Positions 1-10,153 of a DNA stretch of 64,000 nucleotides are shown piece after piece. Positions within the stretch are counted from its first letter, which is position 1; each line of letters starts with the position of its first letter. The position numbers and the translations under genes were made by a program. This DNA is from Taudactylus pleione (Eukaryota > Chordata > Amphibia > Anura > Myobatrachidae): the NCBI GenBank assembly GCA_031769625.1, contig JAUIMM010000015.1:26195501-26259500 (forward strand). Reading direction: 5' to 3'. Under the pieces are notes generated by a model that was not told where the DNA came from, made no database searches, and saw only the letters and a program-made list of their open reading frames with translations.

Positions 1-1372
1 TCCATCGGCAAGTGTATACAGGCGGTCTGCAGACATCTATCCATCGGCAAGTGTGTACGGGCGGTCTGCAGACATCCATCCATCGGCAAGTGTGTACGGG
101 CGGTCTGCAGACATATCCATCCATTGGCAAGTGTGTACGGGCGGTCTGCAGACATATCTGTCCACCGGCAAGTGTACACGGGCGGTCTGCAGACATATCT
201 GTCTATCGGCAAGTGTGTACGAGTGGTCTGCAGATATATCTGTCCATCGGCAAGTGTATACAGGCAGTCTGCAGACATATCTGTCCATCGGCAAGTGTGT
301 ACGGGCAGTCTGCAGACATCCATCCATCGGCAAGTGTGTACGGGCAGTCTGCAGACATCCATCCATCGGCAAGTGTGTACGGGCGGTCTGCAGACATATC
401 CGTCCATTGGCAAGTGTGTACGGGTGGTCTGCAGACATATCTGTCCATCGACAAGTGTGTACGAATGGTCTGCAGACATATCTGTCCATCGGCAAGTGTA
501 TACGGGTGGTCTGCAGACATATCTGTCCATCGGCAAGTGTGTACAGGCGGTCTGCAGACATATCTGTCCATCGGCAAGTGTGTACGGGTGGTCTGCAGAC
601 ATATTTGTCCATTGGCAAGTGTGTATGGGCGGTCTGCAGACATATCTGTCCACCGGCAAGTGTACACGGGCGGTCTGCAGACATAACTGTCCATCGGCAA
701 GTGTACACGGGTGGTCTGCAGACATATCTGTCTATCGGCAAGTGTGTACGAGTGGTCTGCAGACATATCTGTCCATCGGCAAGTGTATACAGGCAGTCTG
801 CAGACATATCTATCCATCGGCAAGTGTGTACGGGCGGTCTGCAGACATCCATCCATCGGCAAGTGTGTACGGGCGGTCTGCAGACATATCCGTCCATTGG
901 CAAGTGTGTACGGGCGGTCTACAGACATATCTGTCCATCGGCAAGTGTGTACGGACGGTCTGCAGACATATCTGTCCATCAGCAAGTGTGTACGGGTGGT
1001 CTACAGACATATCTGTCCATCGGCAAGTCTGTATGGGTGGACTGCAGACATATCCGTCCATCGGCAAGTGTGTACGGACGGTCTGCAGAAATATCCGTCA
1101 ATCTGCAAGTGTGTATGGGCGGTCTGCAGACATACCTGTCTATTGGCAAGTGTGTACGAATGGTCTGCAGACATATCTGTCCATCGGCAAGTGTATACGG
1201 GTGGTCTGCAGACATATCTGTCCATCGGCAAGTGTGTACAGGCGGTCTGCAGACATATCTGTCCATCGGCAAGTGTGTACGGGTGGTTTGCAGACATATC
1301 TGTCCATTGTCAAGTGTACACGGGCGGTCTGCAGACATATCTGTCCATCGGCAAGTGTGTACAGGCGGTCTG
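1..1372. repeat. 41-bp minisatellite, roughly 34 tandem units, cut by window start
   Basis: The unit is about 41 bp: ggcaagtgtgtacgggcggt followed by ctgcagacatatctgtccat. A shorter 37-bp variant lacking four bases before the tccatcgg step recurs, for example near 60, 310, 350 and 845. The period is not a multiple of three and most frames of the unit lack a stop, so very long open frames run on both strands. Their Cys/Ser/Gly-rich translations are periodic artefacts, not genes. The same unit occurs at 53.47-53.74 kb next to what looks like the end of a DNA transposon. Confidence 0.95.
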
Positions 1373-1788
1373 CACACACTGAGAAAAGTGAGGCGTAGTT
1401 GTCTGCCCAGCTTGTACATATCTACTTGCCAATCAAAGCTGTTTTGTGAGGGGGTAGGTACAAATGAAGAGGCCCTTATTTAATAAGGAGAGTTCAGCAG
1501 TTGTGAGAGTTTGGTCATACAGGTTAAACACCACTGAGCCTTGGTGTTTTTCTGTTTTTTTTTTCTTCCTCTTTCCCCCACCCCTGCGGGTGGGTATAGT
1601 GGGTTTTTTGGAGCCTGTCTATTCCTGTCTGATCTCGCGAAATAGGATGTTCCCTGTGCTGATGTACTTGGGACATCCGAGTCGCTTTATCTATATATAA
1701 TCAGTTAATTTGGAGTTGTGCACTTGTATTTCTTCTTTTTGTGTATATTTCAATGGTCTCCACGGTAGCACCTTCAATTATATATATA
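1373..1788. other. No gene seen; non-coding flank
   Basis: AT-rich non-coding sequence. About 59 bp at 1691-1749 (around ggagttgtgcacttgtattt) recurs nearly identically at 4650-4709, so both spots carry the same unnamed dispersed repeat. No splice-flanked exon or conserved protein was found. Confidence 0.5.
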
Positions 1789-1915
1789 TAGAAACAAGCA
1801 AACAGCGGCACTCACTGGACTTTCAAAGGAAAAAGACTCCTGGACACAGCAGTGCTGTGTCCAGGAGTCTTTTTCCTTTGAAAGTCCCGTGAGTGCCGCT
1901 GTTTGCTTGTTTCTA
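1789..1915. repeat. Foldback (near-perfect palindrome), arms about 62 bp
   Basis: The left arm begins agaaacaagcaaacagcggc and the right arm ends gccgctgtttgcttgtttct. The centre at 1844-1860 is ACACAGC-AGT-GCTGTGT, so the loop is three bases. Only one or two mismatches are seen in about 62 bp. This is the structure of a foldback MITE, or of a recent inverted duplication. Confidence 0.85.
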
Positions 1916-2020
1916 GACTTTGGGTTTCCATACCTTCGGATGGCACCAGGGCAAATAAATTTATTATACTGTGGAGTGCCAGCTTATATTGACTTTGTGT
2001 ATATATATATATATATATCA

Positions 2021-3463
2021 ACTTCGAATGCTTATAAAAACTGTTTCACTTCACGCAGTGCAATGATTCATATATTAAATGAAAGGAAATTTTATGCTGA
2101 ATTCAACACAATAAACAGAGGTCAAATATTTGCATTACAAGGGAAGTTATGCCGTGAAAACAACACTTGGGGTGAAAATCCCTGTGTACTTATGATGTTA
2201 CTGTCCTATCAGTATTTCATTGGGTATCCTTTATTTTTCAAGACAGCAGCACAGCGACGTGATTCAGGATTGTGGTGTTAAGCGAAAATGGTCTTTCGTG
2301 TGCAGCAATTGTGAGAGAAATTGGTGGGAATGTGACAACATCAGGAGTACAAAAGTTTTGTTTACGCTATCAGGAAATACAATCTATACAAAACAAAGGA
2401 GGAAAAGGCCGGAAAAAGTGCACAACAGCTGTTGATGATAGGAGAATAAAACGAATTTGCGTCAGGGACAGATGGATGTCATCTGCGGCCATTAGCAGTA
2501 AACTGAGTGCAACTGGTGTTTTTGTCAGTGCAAGAACGGAACGGAGAAGACTAACGGAGGTTGGCCTAAAAGGTAGGATTCCCCGAAAAAAGCCATTGCT
2601 GAATAAAAAGCAGCAGCAGAAATGAATACAGTGGGCAAAAGAAAACTTTGCTTGGACAGAAGGTCAGTGGAAACAAGTGATATGGAGTGACAAAACTAAG
2701 ATATCGATATTTGGTAGTGATGGGAGAAAATGTGTGAGACGTCGCATCGAGGTACATCCAGATTTTATTCAAGCGACAACAAAGAATCCTACAAGTGTTA
2801 TGATCTGGGCATGTATGACAGCAGATGCTGTAGGCCGCCTTTATGCCATATATGACACAGTGAACAGCAGAAAGTACATTGACACCATCCTACAAACAAA
2901 ACTTCTACCTTCTATCAGGGATCTTTTTCCAGATAATGCCCCATTTTTTTCCAGCAGGATTCAGCTCCCTGCCATACTGCACGGACATGCAAAAAGGGGT
3001 TCACGGAGAATGACATGCTGGGATGGCCAGGAAGCAGCCCAGACCTGAACCCCATAGAACATTTGTGGTTCTGTTTGAAAAAACTGGTACATCTGAGGCT
3101 TCCATCCAATAAAAGACAATTAATTGAGGCTATAATTGTCTCATGGCACCACATAAAAAAGAAGGAAGAGCTCCAAACATTGGTTGGATCAATGACACAT
3201 CGCTGTGCTGCTGTCTTGAATAGTGATAGGACAGTAACATCATAAGTACACAGGGATTTTCACCCTAAGTGTTGATTTCACTGCATAACTTCCCTTGTAA
3301 TGCAAATATTTGACCTCTGTTTATTGTGTTGAATTCAGCATTAAATTTCCTTTCATTTGATATATGAATCATTGCACTGCGTGAAGTGTAACAGTTTTTA
3401 TAAGCATTCGAATTTGAAAAACATTCAAATTTCAAAAAGTGTCCACAATTTTGACCACCACTG
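2021..3463 (+). mobile_element. Tc1/mariner element with long inverted repeats, left tip lost
   Basis: Inverted repeats of about 190 bp lie at 2021-2211 and 3224-3412. The right end runs on to ...ttgaccaccactg at 3463, followed by TA, the Tc1/mariner target. About 51 bp of the left tip are missing and an AT dinucleotide run (about 1999-2019) stands in their place. It encloses a dead transposase. Confidence 0.85.
2272..3245 (+). pseudogene. Tc1-like transposase pseudogene
   Basis: Cut-and-paste DDE transposase remnant. 2272-2622 encodes the N-terminal helix-turn-helix DNA-binding part; an in-frame TGA at 2623 interrupts it. The same frame resumes with VIWSDKTKISIFG (first catalytic D) and reaches FPDNAP (second D, about 2931-2948). 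A frameshift between about 2945 and 3015, near a run of T, moves the rest to another frame, where WPGSSPDLNPIEHLW carries the third acidic residue. All three catalytic positions can be read, but not in one frame, so it cannot make transposase. Confidence 0.85.
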
Positions 3464-3488
3464 TATATGTTCAGGGTGTGCAGTCTGA

Positions 3489-4087
3489 GGACCTCATTCA
3501 AGCGGCAAGCAGCCGCTCGCTCGCATCCAGCATATGCAAATTTTTCAAAGTGACGCCATGGTAAGCGTTCGCTCGACAAGGCATAAGCACACCCACTTTG
3601 GCTGTGCGAGCGATCGCTCTGTGTATGCTGACACCCATTAGCCTATGTTGAGATGCCCACTTGCGCACGTCATCTCCAGGAACTGTATTAAACCATTGGT
3701 ACATTGAGCACCATCGGTTAAGATTGCAGCGCTTGTGGTTGCCTTACCCTGCCGCAACCACTGCAGGGATTTCAATGTAAAAAACAAGCATGTGACGTGT
3801 ATTATGACGCTGCCTGTTAATTATGCATGCCTTAAAAATGGCGTTGAAACACTCAGGCACGCCTGCGTTCACACTGCCACTCCCCCGTTATTAGTGTCCT
3901 GCCCCTGTTACCACCCACAAACGGTCTCTTCTGTCACTCATTTCACTGGGCTGTCTTTGCTGGGAGAGTGAGCGGCCTGCGATCGCACAGAGTAGCACGC
4001 GCAGAACGAAGCGTGCACATGCGCGTACGCAAACCATCGGACCGCGTGCAAGCGCACAGCGCTTGCGAGAGACTCTGAATGAGGTCC
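3489..4087. mobile_element. 599-bp non-autonomous DNA transposon, oldest copy
   Basis: Ends are GGACCTCATTCA and TGAATGAGGTCC. The interior matches the reverse orientation of the elements at 49661 and 52357 and the same orientation as 62463 (shared tracts such as cctgttaccacccacaaacg and cacgcctgcg). Its length is exactly that of the other three copies. Flanks tga/aga are an imperfect 3-bp target duplication. No coding capacity. Confidence 0.8.
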
Positions 4088-5238
4088 AGAGTCCCATTTT
4101 CTATGTTATCCAAGTAGTGCATTGCTTTGCACACCTGAAAGCTTGAGACACTTTCTACTCAGACTAGCACCCCTACCACATTGGATTAGAGTCTGACATT
4201 GTAATATGCACACCAGTCAGAGGCACAATATAGGTAAGTCCTGCAAATATATAGACTGTGTAGTGAAGCTTTGGTTCATTTTTGGGGTGTGGGTCCCCCT
4301 GGATTACTTTGGTTGATCTGCTTCAGGGCACTGCATTATAACACATTTTTCCTTTATAACACATTTTAACTCTTCACTGTCTGTTTTTTATATATGTATT
4401 TCACTTTTTTATTCTTTATATGCAGCTGCGGCTGCTCTTAACTATTTCCTTTACACTTCACTTTTCTTATTAGAGTGGTGCCTTGGGGTGGCTTAGCTGG
4501 GCTAGTTTGGTGGTGTCCTGTGCTCTTGATTTGAACCCTAGTATGTGAGGTACCTACCCTACAGAGAGGGTACCCGGATGTGGTGGGTAGGCCCATAACC
4601 TTGGCCAAGATTATGCCAAAAACCTATATTTACGGCACAATTTATTTATTTATATATAATCAGTAAATTTGGAGTTGTGCACTTGTATTTCTTCTTTTTG
4701 TGTATATATGAATTACAAGGAGCATCAGATCTTGTGAACATTTATTCAAAATGTTACACCATTTAGTACAGAAGTCATTCTTATGTTTTCCAAGGGTTGG
4801 TTGGTTATGAAACCTAAACCCCTAAGGGATCAATTGTTCCTTAAAGTACTGGAAAAAAGTTAAGCCGTGGAGTTGAAGCTCAATTTCCCTTCTTTTTATC
4901 CTCAAAAGATCATCATAATATTCTTCTTTTGAACTATCTTTGTTAAATGCAAGGACATCCGTATCAGAAAATTAGATTCTTTCAGCATCAGCATCATCAA
5001 ATTGCAACGTAGATGTCAGTTCCCTGGTACTTGTTTGTGAAATTGGTAGGCAATAAGGTGTATCCAGTTACGTAATTATTACTAGAGCAAAAAATATTCT
5101 GCAGCTATTTTTATTTAGTCGCATCCTGCGTCCGCTAATTATAGATGATAGGGAGTTATTGAATAAAATGTTTTTACTTGTATTCGGTGTTGTAGCCAGT
5201 ATTAATCAGTTCTTCGGCGGGAAGCTACACAATGTGAC
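4088..5238. other. No gene seen; unclassified repeat-like sequence
   Basis: AT-rich and non-coding. It contains a T-rich tract (4370-4460), the second copy of the repeat also at 1691-1749, and phrases (ggggtgtgggtcccc near 4285) resembling 5860-5910. No protein similarity or exon structure was recognised. Confidence 0.4.
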
Positions 5239-5604
5239 TGTTGGAAGACTGAGCCATACCCCTGATGACACCATATGAACTGACCAATGACCAGATTGAC
5301 CAAAAGCAAGACCCAATGAGAACCTGTCAATTTGTCCCTTTGTTAACTCTGAAACCTGTAAGGTATATAGGCTGTGTCCTGACCTCAGTGTACACACATC
5401 TTCTAGCGACCGCACACTTCTGGATTGATGACTGTATACTGGGACCAGTGCGCATGCACATGTATCGGCTGTGCTATATAATTGCTTTCTACTCTAATTG
5501 TTAACTCTTACATCGTGTTACCCCTTTTTACATAAATAACTTTTTGTGCTTTGGAACCACACAATTGGACTGGAAAGCAATTCTTTCTTAAGCGACTTGC
5601 AGCG
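5239..5604 (+). promoter_or_regulatory. Candidate retroviral LTR promoter segment
   Basis: Starts TGTTGGAAGACTGAGCC. It has repeated CAAT-type boxes (ccaatgaccagattg, ccaatgagaacc), a TATA-like ggtatataggc at about 5361, and ataaataac at about 5533 that could act as a poly(A) signal. It lies upstream of the retroviral gag start, and a foldback begins where U5 would end. No matching 3' copy is present in the window, so assignment to this provirus is inference from layout only. Confidence 0.35.
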
Positions 5605-5784
5605 CTGAATTGAGAGCTAGCTTACCTTGGAGTCACCCCTAAGTCCTCCTAATGGCACTACAAGAACTAGCACGCCCTCCTAACACTGGTCCCATCTATG
5701 CCTCTCAATACAGAAATACAAGTTCTTGTAGTGCCATTAGGAGGACTTAGGGGTGACTCCAAGGTAAGCTAGCTCTCAATTCAG
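5605..5784. repeat. Foldback element, perfect 64-bp arms, 52-bp loop
   Basis: Arms 5605-5668 and 5721-5784 are reverse complements with no mismatch found by eye (left starts ctgaattgagagctagctta, right ends taagctagctctcaattcag). The arms include aggaggacttaggggtgact. The perfect pairing suggests a young insertion or arms kept identical by conversion. Confidence 0.9.
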
Positions 5785-6624
5785 GTATATTTGTATGTGC
5801 CATTATCATGTGGCCTTATATTGGGCATATATTACCCAAATTGGATATAGTTATCAGTTTTGGGGATGAGTTTGGGGTGCGGTGCCCCTTGGGGTTGGTG
5901 TGTCTGGGCTGCTCTGGTGAGGCACACATTAACACTTTATTTAGCACTTCTACACTTCCCAATATATTTTGTGTATATATATATTTTTTTTTTTCTTAGC
6001 TTTTTAATTACACCTTCACTTATTAACACATAGTTTTTCCTTTAATCCTATACTAACACTTTAGTCTCTCACTAGTGTGCTTCGCTGGGGTGGCTGGCTA
6101 TCGCCGGCTTTTTTGGGGTTCTGCACCCCAGATTCTGACCAAGTGATAGGGACCTCCGGTATCAGAGACGCCGTGACGCGGCCCGGAGGCTTAGCCATAT
6201 CTTTGCAAATATATGCAACTGAGATCTCTGAATTATCTACCACCATGTAGTTTTTCAAATCTTATTGCTGATTTCATTCTGAGTGCTGGGGGAATACTTT
6301 TTGTTGTTTCTTGTATAGACTAACCCCTCCCTTACATGCACCTGAGTGATATTACTGGTGATTGAGCAGCTTCCAACTTGTATTTCTACATAGCAGTTAT
6401 AACTGGGCGAGAAACCGGAGGTTGTTTCTCGGTCGACTTCCAATTGTAATCGCAAAGTCCATTGATAAGTTAGTGTCTCTGGGCAATGCGATCGAACCAC
6501 ATGGTTGTGTGAAACGTGATCGTGAATTGGTTGTGGTGGAGGAAATCACTGGCAAGGTTAAGTGGAATACTTAAATGCTACCAGTTGGAGAGTAACTCAA
6601 AGTAGGAAGCGGTCGGACAAAGCT
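5785..6624. other. No gene seen; repeat-like DNA between LTR candidate and gag
   Basis: Contains a poly-T tract (5980-5996) and sequence similar in style to 4270-4600. A string that could be a primer-binding site (tggtgtaatttgtccgga) begins at about 6625, 183 bases before the gag start, but no tRNA was matched with confidence. Confidence 0.35.
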
Positions 6625-6807
6625 TGGTGTAATTTGTCCGGAAAGCAGAATAATTGCATAGGCTATTTTCTGTTTCCTCGTTGTGTACGCTAACAAAAAA
6701 AACGCTCTGGTCGGCTGTGCACAGCGGGTGGAAGTGCGTTGACGCAGCTTGTTTAATTCGTCCACTGGTCGAAATCTCTAGCGAAAGTAGCCAAAGCGTT
6801 GTCCCAG

Positions 6808-7098
6808 ATGGGTGCTAAGCAGTCGCTAGGGATGGTCAATGAGGTGCTGCTTATGGATGGGCCGACTGGTTCGGCAACGTATATAATGAATGTGAAGTAT
6901 GGCGCATACGCTACAGCGTACTGAGACATATGGGTCAAGATGACCAAAGGATGTATGAAACCCATTCCTAAAGTTGGCAGTTTCGATTCGGAGGTACTAA
7001 GTAATGTTAGAGACAACATATGTTTAGTCAAATCTTTGAAGAAAAGAGTAAAGTATAATGATTGTTTAAAGTTATGGCAGCACGAGGGGAACACCACA
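6808..7098 (+). pseudogene. gag: Endogenous retrovirus gag, N-terminal remnant
   Basis: ATG at 6808 gives MGAKQSLG, a Gly-2 start typical of myristoylated retroviral matrix proteins. The frame stops at about 6922 (TGA), continues in the same frame to about 7098, then dissolves into short repeats. Capsid, nucleocapsid and protease cannot be recognised downstream, so most of gag and the start of pol are deleted or decayed. In an intact virus this domain would target Gag to the plasma membrane. Confidence 0.65.
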
Positions 7099-7290
7099 AG
7101 GTGGTGTATGCACGCCGCAAAGCAGCGTACTCACACCACTATGTAGTGTGCACACGCCGCAAAGTAGCATGTTCACGCCGCAAAATAGCATACACACGTG
7201 GCAAAGTAGCATGCTGCAAAACAGTGTACTCATGCCGCAAAGCAGCATGCCGCCACGTAGCGTACCCATGCTGCAAGGTAGCGTTATCGT
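7099..7290. repeat. Degenerate 21-bp-type tandem repeats in gag remnant
   Basis: Imperfect repetition of cgccgcaaagcagcgtactc-like units (cgccgcaaagtagcatgttc, catgccgcaaagcagcatgc and so on) over about 190 bp. It sits where the end of the matrix region or a low-complexity Gag linker would be. Confidence 0.65.
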
Positions 7291-7982
7291 GCATAAAGAA
7301 GAGAGCGCATACACACCTCCGTCGCCATATTCGGCCGCAGGTTAAAGTACAGCCGATACTAAAAATAAAATAAAAAAATCGTAACAGGTAACTTATACCC
7401 TGCTTAAGAAAATTTTTTTTTTTTTTTCTTTGTAGAAGACGATGAACACACCACTATGTATGTGTTAAAGTGTATGCAGCTTCCGTCATTATGCATTTTT
7501 TGAAGATCAAGTGTCTTTGTTTACAGTAAATATTGAGATTAGGATATGTTAATAAGAACAGGTTTATTCTTTGATCTACTTAGAAGTTTAGACAATAGAT
7601 CCATTAGTTGTTTACAAAGAGGTTCACTGTGATCAAGTATTGACCAGAATCAGGATTCTAGGTTACAATAGATGGAATGTTAACTTGGGTATAAGGTTAT
7701 ATCTCAATAGAAAGGCAATCCAGCAATTAATTCTCCCAGTACTACTCACAAAAAAACTTGCTTGTGTTAGATTTTTTTTTTTTTTTAATGTTTGCACAAG
7801 ATATGTAATAGTTTTCTTTCCAAAAAGAGTATTATTACAGGACTGAAGTCACAGTGAACAGCAGACTCTATTATTAAAGAAATTGTGGCTCCTGGCTATT
7901 CAAGAACAGTAACATAATGTAGTTATATAGGTAACACCGGTGTGAAGCTTAAAATCAGGTAATGTATTACTAAGCAGGACAT
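7291..7982. other. No gene seen; decayed or deleted gag-pol interval
   Basis: AT-rich with two poly-T tracts (7411-7428 and 7771-7787). Given the recognisable pieces on either side, this is where capsid, protease and most of reverse transcriptase should be; none is visible. Confidence 0.5.
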
Positions 7983-8336
7983 GATACAACTGTCTATACA
8001 CCGCATGCAGTATCTGCTTTGTTAAATTCTGCCCAAACCAGACATGTCTCTTCAGCAAGGTTCACAAAATGGGAACTAGCTCTGATGGCACCTGCAAATA
8101 TTACCATTAAACGGTGCAATACGTTAAATCCAGCAACGTACTTACCATATGTGCATCGAGATGCACAAAGGGTGGAGGAAGGTGAGTTTCTGGTTGAAGG
8201 TGAGTTTTGCAGGTATACTGACACACATGATTGTATGGAATATTTGAATCAGACATTTACTGCAAGACCAGACATACGTGACACACCATTAGAAGATGTA
8301 GATTTGATGTTTTCACACGGATGGGAGTTGTCATAG
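7983..8336 (+). pseudogene. pol: Retroviral pol remnant: RT connection region
   Basis: The frame reads VYTPHAVSALL, then SSARFTKWELAL, LNPATYLP and ARPDIRDTPL, matching the order of gammaretrovirus-type RT connection sequences (PHAV, NARMTHYQ, LNPATLLP). The RT catalytic palm is missing upstream. It ends at TAG about 8334, where the conserved TDGS start of RNase H is corrupted. Confidence 0.75.
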
Positions 8337-8361
8337 ACCGACAGACACAGGAGAATTATGC

Positions 8362-8765
8362 ACAGGTTATGCTGTTGTAAATGATGAGGATGTTGTAGAA
8401 GCTGAACCACTTGGTCCACCTCACTCAGCCCAGGTGGCTGAACTGGTGGCATTAAGGAGAGCGTGTGAGTTGGCAGAAGGTAAATCAGCTAACATATACA
8501 CTGATTCTAGGTATGCCTTCAGGGTAGTACATGATTTTGGGGCTTTTTGGCGTTTAGGAACTTTATGACAGCAGCAGGCACACCAGTAGCACATTCACAC
8601 CACATAAAAGGACTTCTGACAGCAATTCAGTTACCAAAGGCAGTAGCTATCATCAAATGCAAATCCCACACATGCGAAGAAGACCCGGTGTCGATGGGCA
8701 ATAACAGAGCAGATGAAGCTGCCAAATGGGCAGCAGGGTTACACATAAATATACCAACAAAGTGA
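8362..8765 (+). pseudogene. pol: Retroviral pol remnant: RNase H
   Basis: Two overlapping frames. 8362-8568 contains HSAQVAELVALRRACELAEG and IYTDSRYAF, the E and second D of the RNase H active site; it then stops. 8547-8765 continues with HHIKGLLTAIQLPK and NRADEAAKWAA, which carries the last D. One frameshift near 8550 separates them. Family resemblance is to gamma-type retroviruses; the enzyme would degrade the RNA of RNA/DNA hybrids. Confidence 0.8.
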
Positions 8766-9947
8766 TGGTCTTCCAGACAATAGAAACACAGAAATTAATT
8801 GAAGTGCAAGATTTGTGTTCCCTACAGGAAAAGGCGGTCTGGAGATCGAAGGGATGTGGTCAGGAGTCCTCAGGACTCTGGAGAGATGGACAAAGTAGGC
8901 CTGTTGCTCACAGGGCATACTACCCAAGCTTGGCTGAGGCAGTGCATGGTCTGACTCACCTGGGAAAAGAAGGTATGTGCAAGTTGGTCAGAGCATATTG
9001 GTATGCACCAGGCTTTTTTTCTCAAGCTGGAAAGAGGGCAATGTCCTGTTTGACTTGTTTGAGGAAAGATGTCGTGAAGACAATACCAACCGAGCCATCC
9101 CATATCCCTCCGACAGATGGACCTTTTCAGCTAATACAAATTGACTTCATTCAATTACCACCTTGCAGGAATCTCAAGTATGTATTAGTTTGTACTGATG
9201 TATTTTCTAATTGGGTAGAGGCATATCCAGCTGCCACTAATACTGCTGTTTTTACTGCTAAGAAGATTGGTCAGGAGTTTGTATGCAGATACGGTATCCC
9301 TAGAATCATAGAAAGTGATCGGGGTACTCATTTCACTGGTGATGTTTTCCAGAACATGTGTAAGCTTATGGGAATCAATAGTAGACTTCGCACCCCCTAC
9401 CGACCGCAAGCCAGTGCGAAGGTGGAGAGAGTGAACGGTACTATTAAGAATAAACTGAGTAAGATCATGGCTGAAACTGGATTAGGATGGCCAGAAGCCT
9501 TACTGCTCATCCTCCATAGCATCAGAACCACTCCCAGATCTCCTCTTAAATCTGTCCCCCTTTGAGATACTGTTTGGGAGGCAACCTCATTTGATTATAA
9601 GTCCACAGGATGATTTGAAGAGTAATAATGAGGTTACTGTGCAATATCTTATAAACATGAGTAGACAGCTGAAACAACAGCAACAGAAACTGAAAATGTT
9701 GTTACCTGATATGCCAGAAACAAACTGTCATGATTGGTTGACAGACCGGTGGGAAGGTCCTTACCAGGTGTTGATGATGAGTACCACATCTTTGAAGGTA
9801 GCAGAAAGAGATACCTGGGTCCATTCCACTCACTGCAGAAAGGTCAACCACCTGAAAGAGGTACAAGGCGAAGTCGAGAGAGACAACTTGGACTGTCGAT
9901 TGCGAGCCTGTTCCGGGAGAACTAAAGACTGCAGTGAAAACACCTGA
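8766..9947 (+). pseudogene. pol: Retroviral integrase, frameshifted
   Basis: 8726-9565 is open through HGLTHLG...SCLTCLRKD (HHCC zinc-binding domain). The catalytic core has D in QIDFIQLP, D in IIESDRGTHF and E in PQASAKVERVNG, so the D,D-35-E set is intact. A frameshift near 9555 moves the C-terminus to another frame (9591-9947), where SPFEILFGRQP is followed by RWEGPYQVL, the GPY/F motif of gamma/epsilon-type integrases. The shift should block full-length protein. Confidence 0.85.
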
Positions 9948-10153
9948 GCCAGAGATGTGTACAGATTACTATTCCAGCAATGGAGTTGTGATCTGTTTCT
10001 GTTTCTTTTTCTTGTTCCAGGGTTCTTCTCATTCTTATTTGTTTCAGGATTTCCTATTTCTGTGACGGAGGACAGATGACGGAGAGGGAGGCCATTAGTG
10101 ATGTCGATAGAGTGGAGTCAGAGGAGAGAGCAATAGAATGATCAGGGCAACCT

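Noticed and set aside
12..1483. Long open frames (up to 476 residues) on both strands in the first 1.4 kb
   Set aside because: They follow from a stop-poor 41-bp tandem unit read through all frames; no start context, domain or splice structure.
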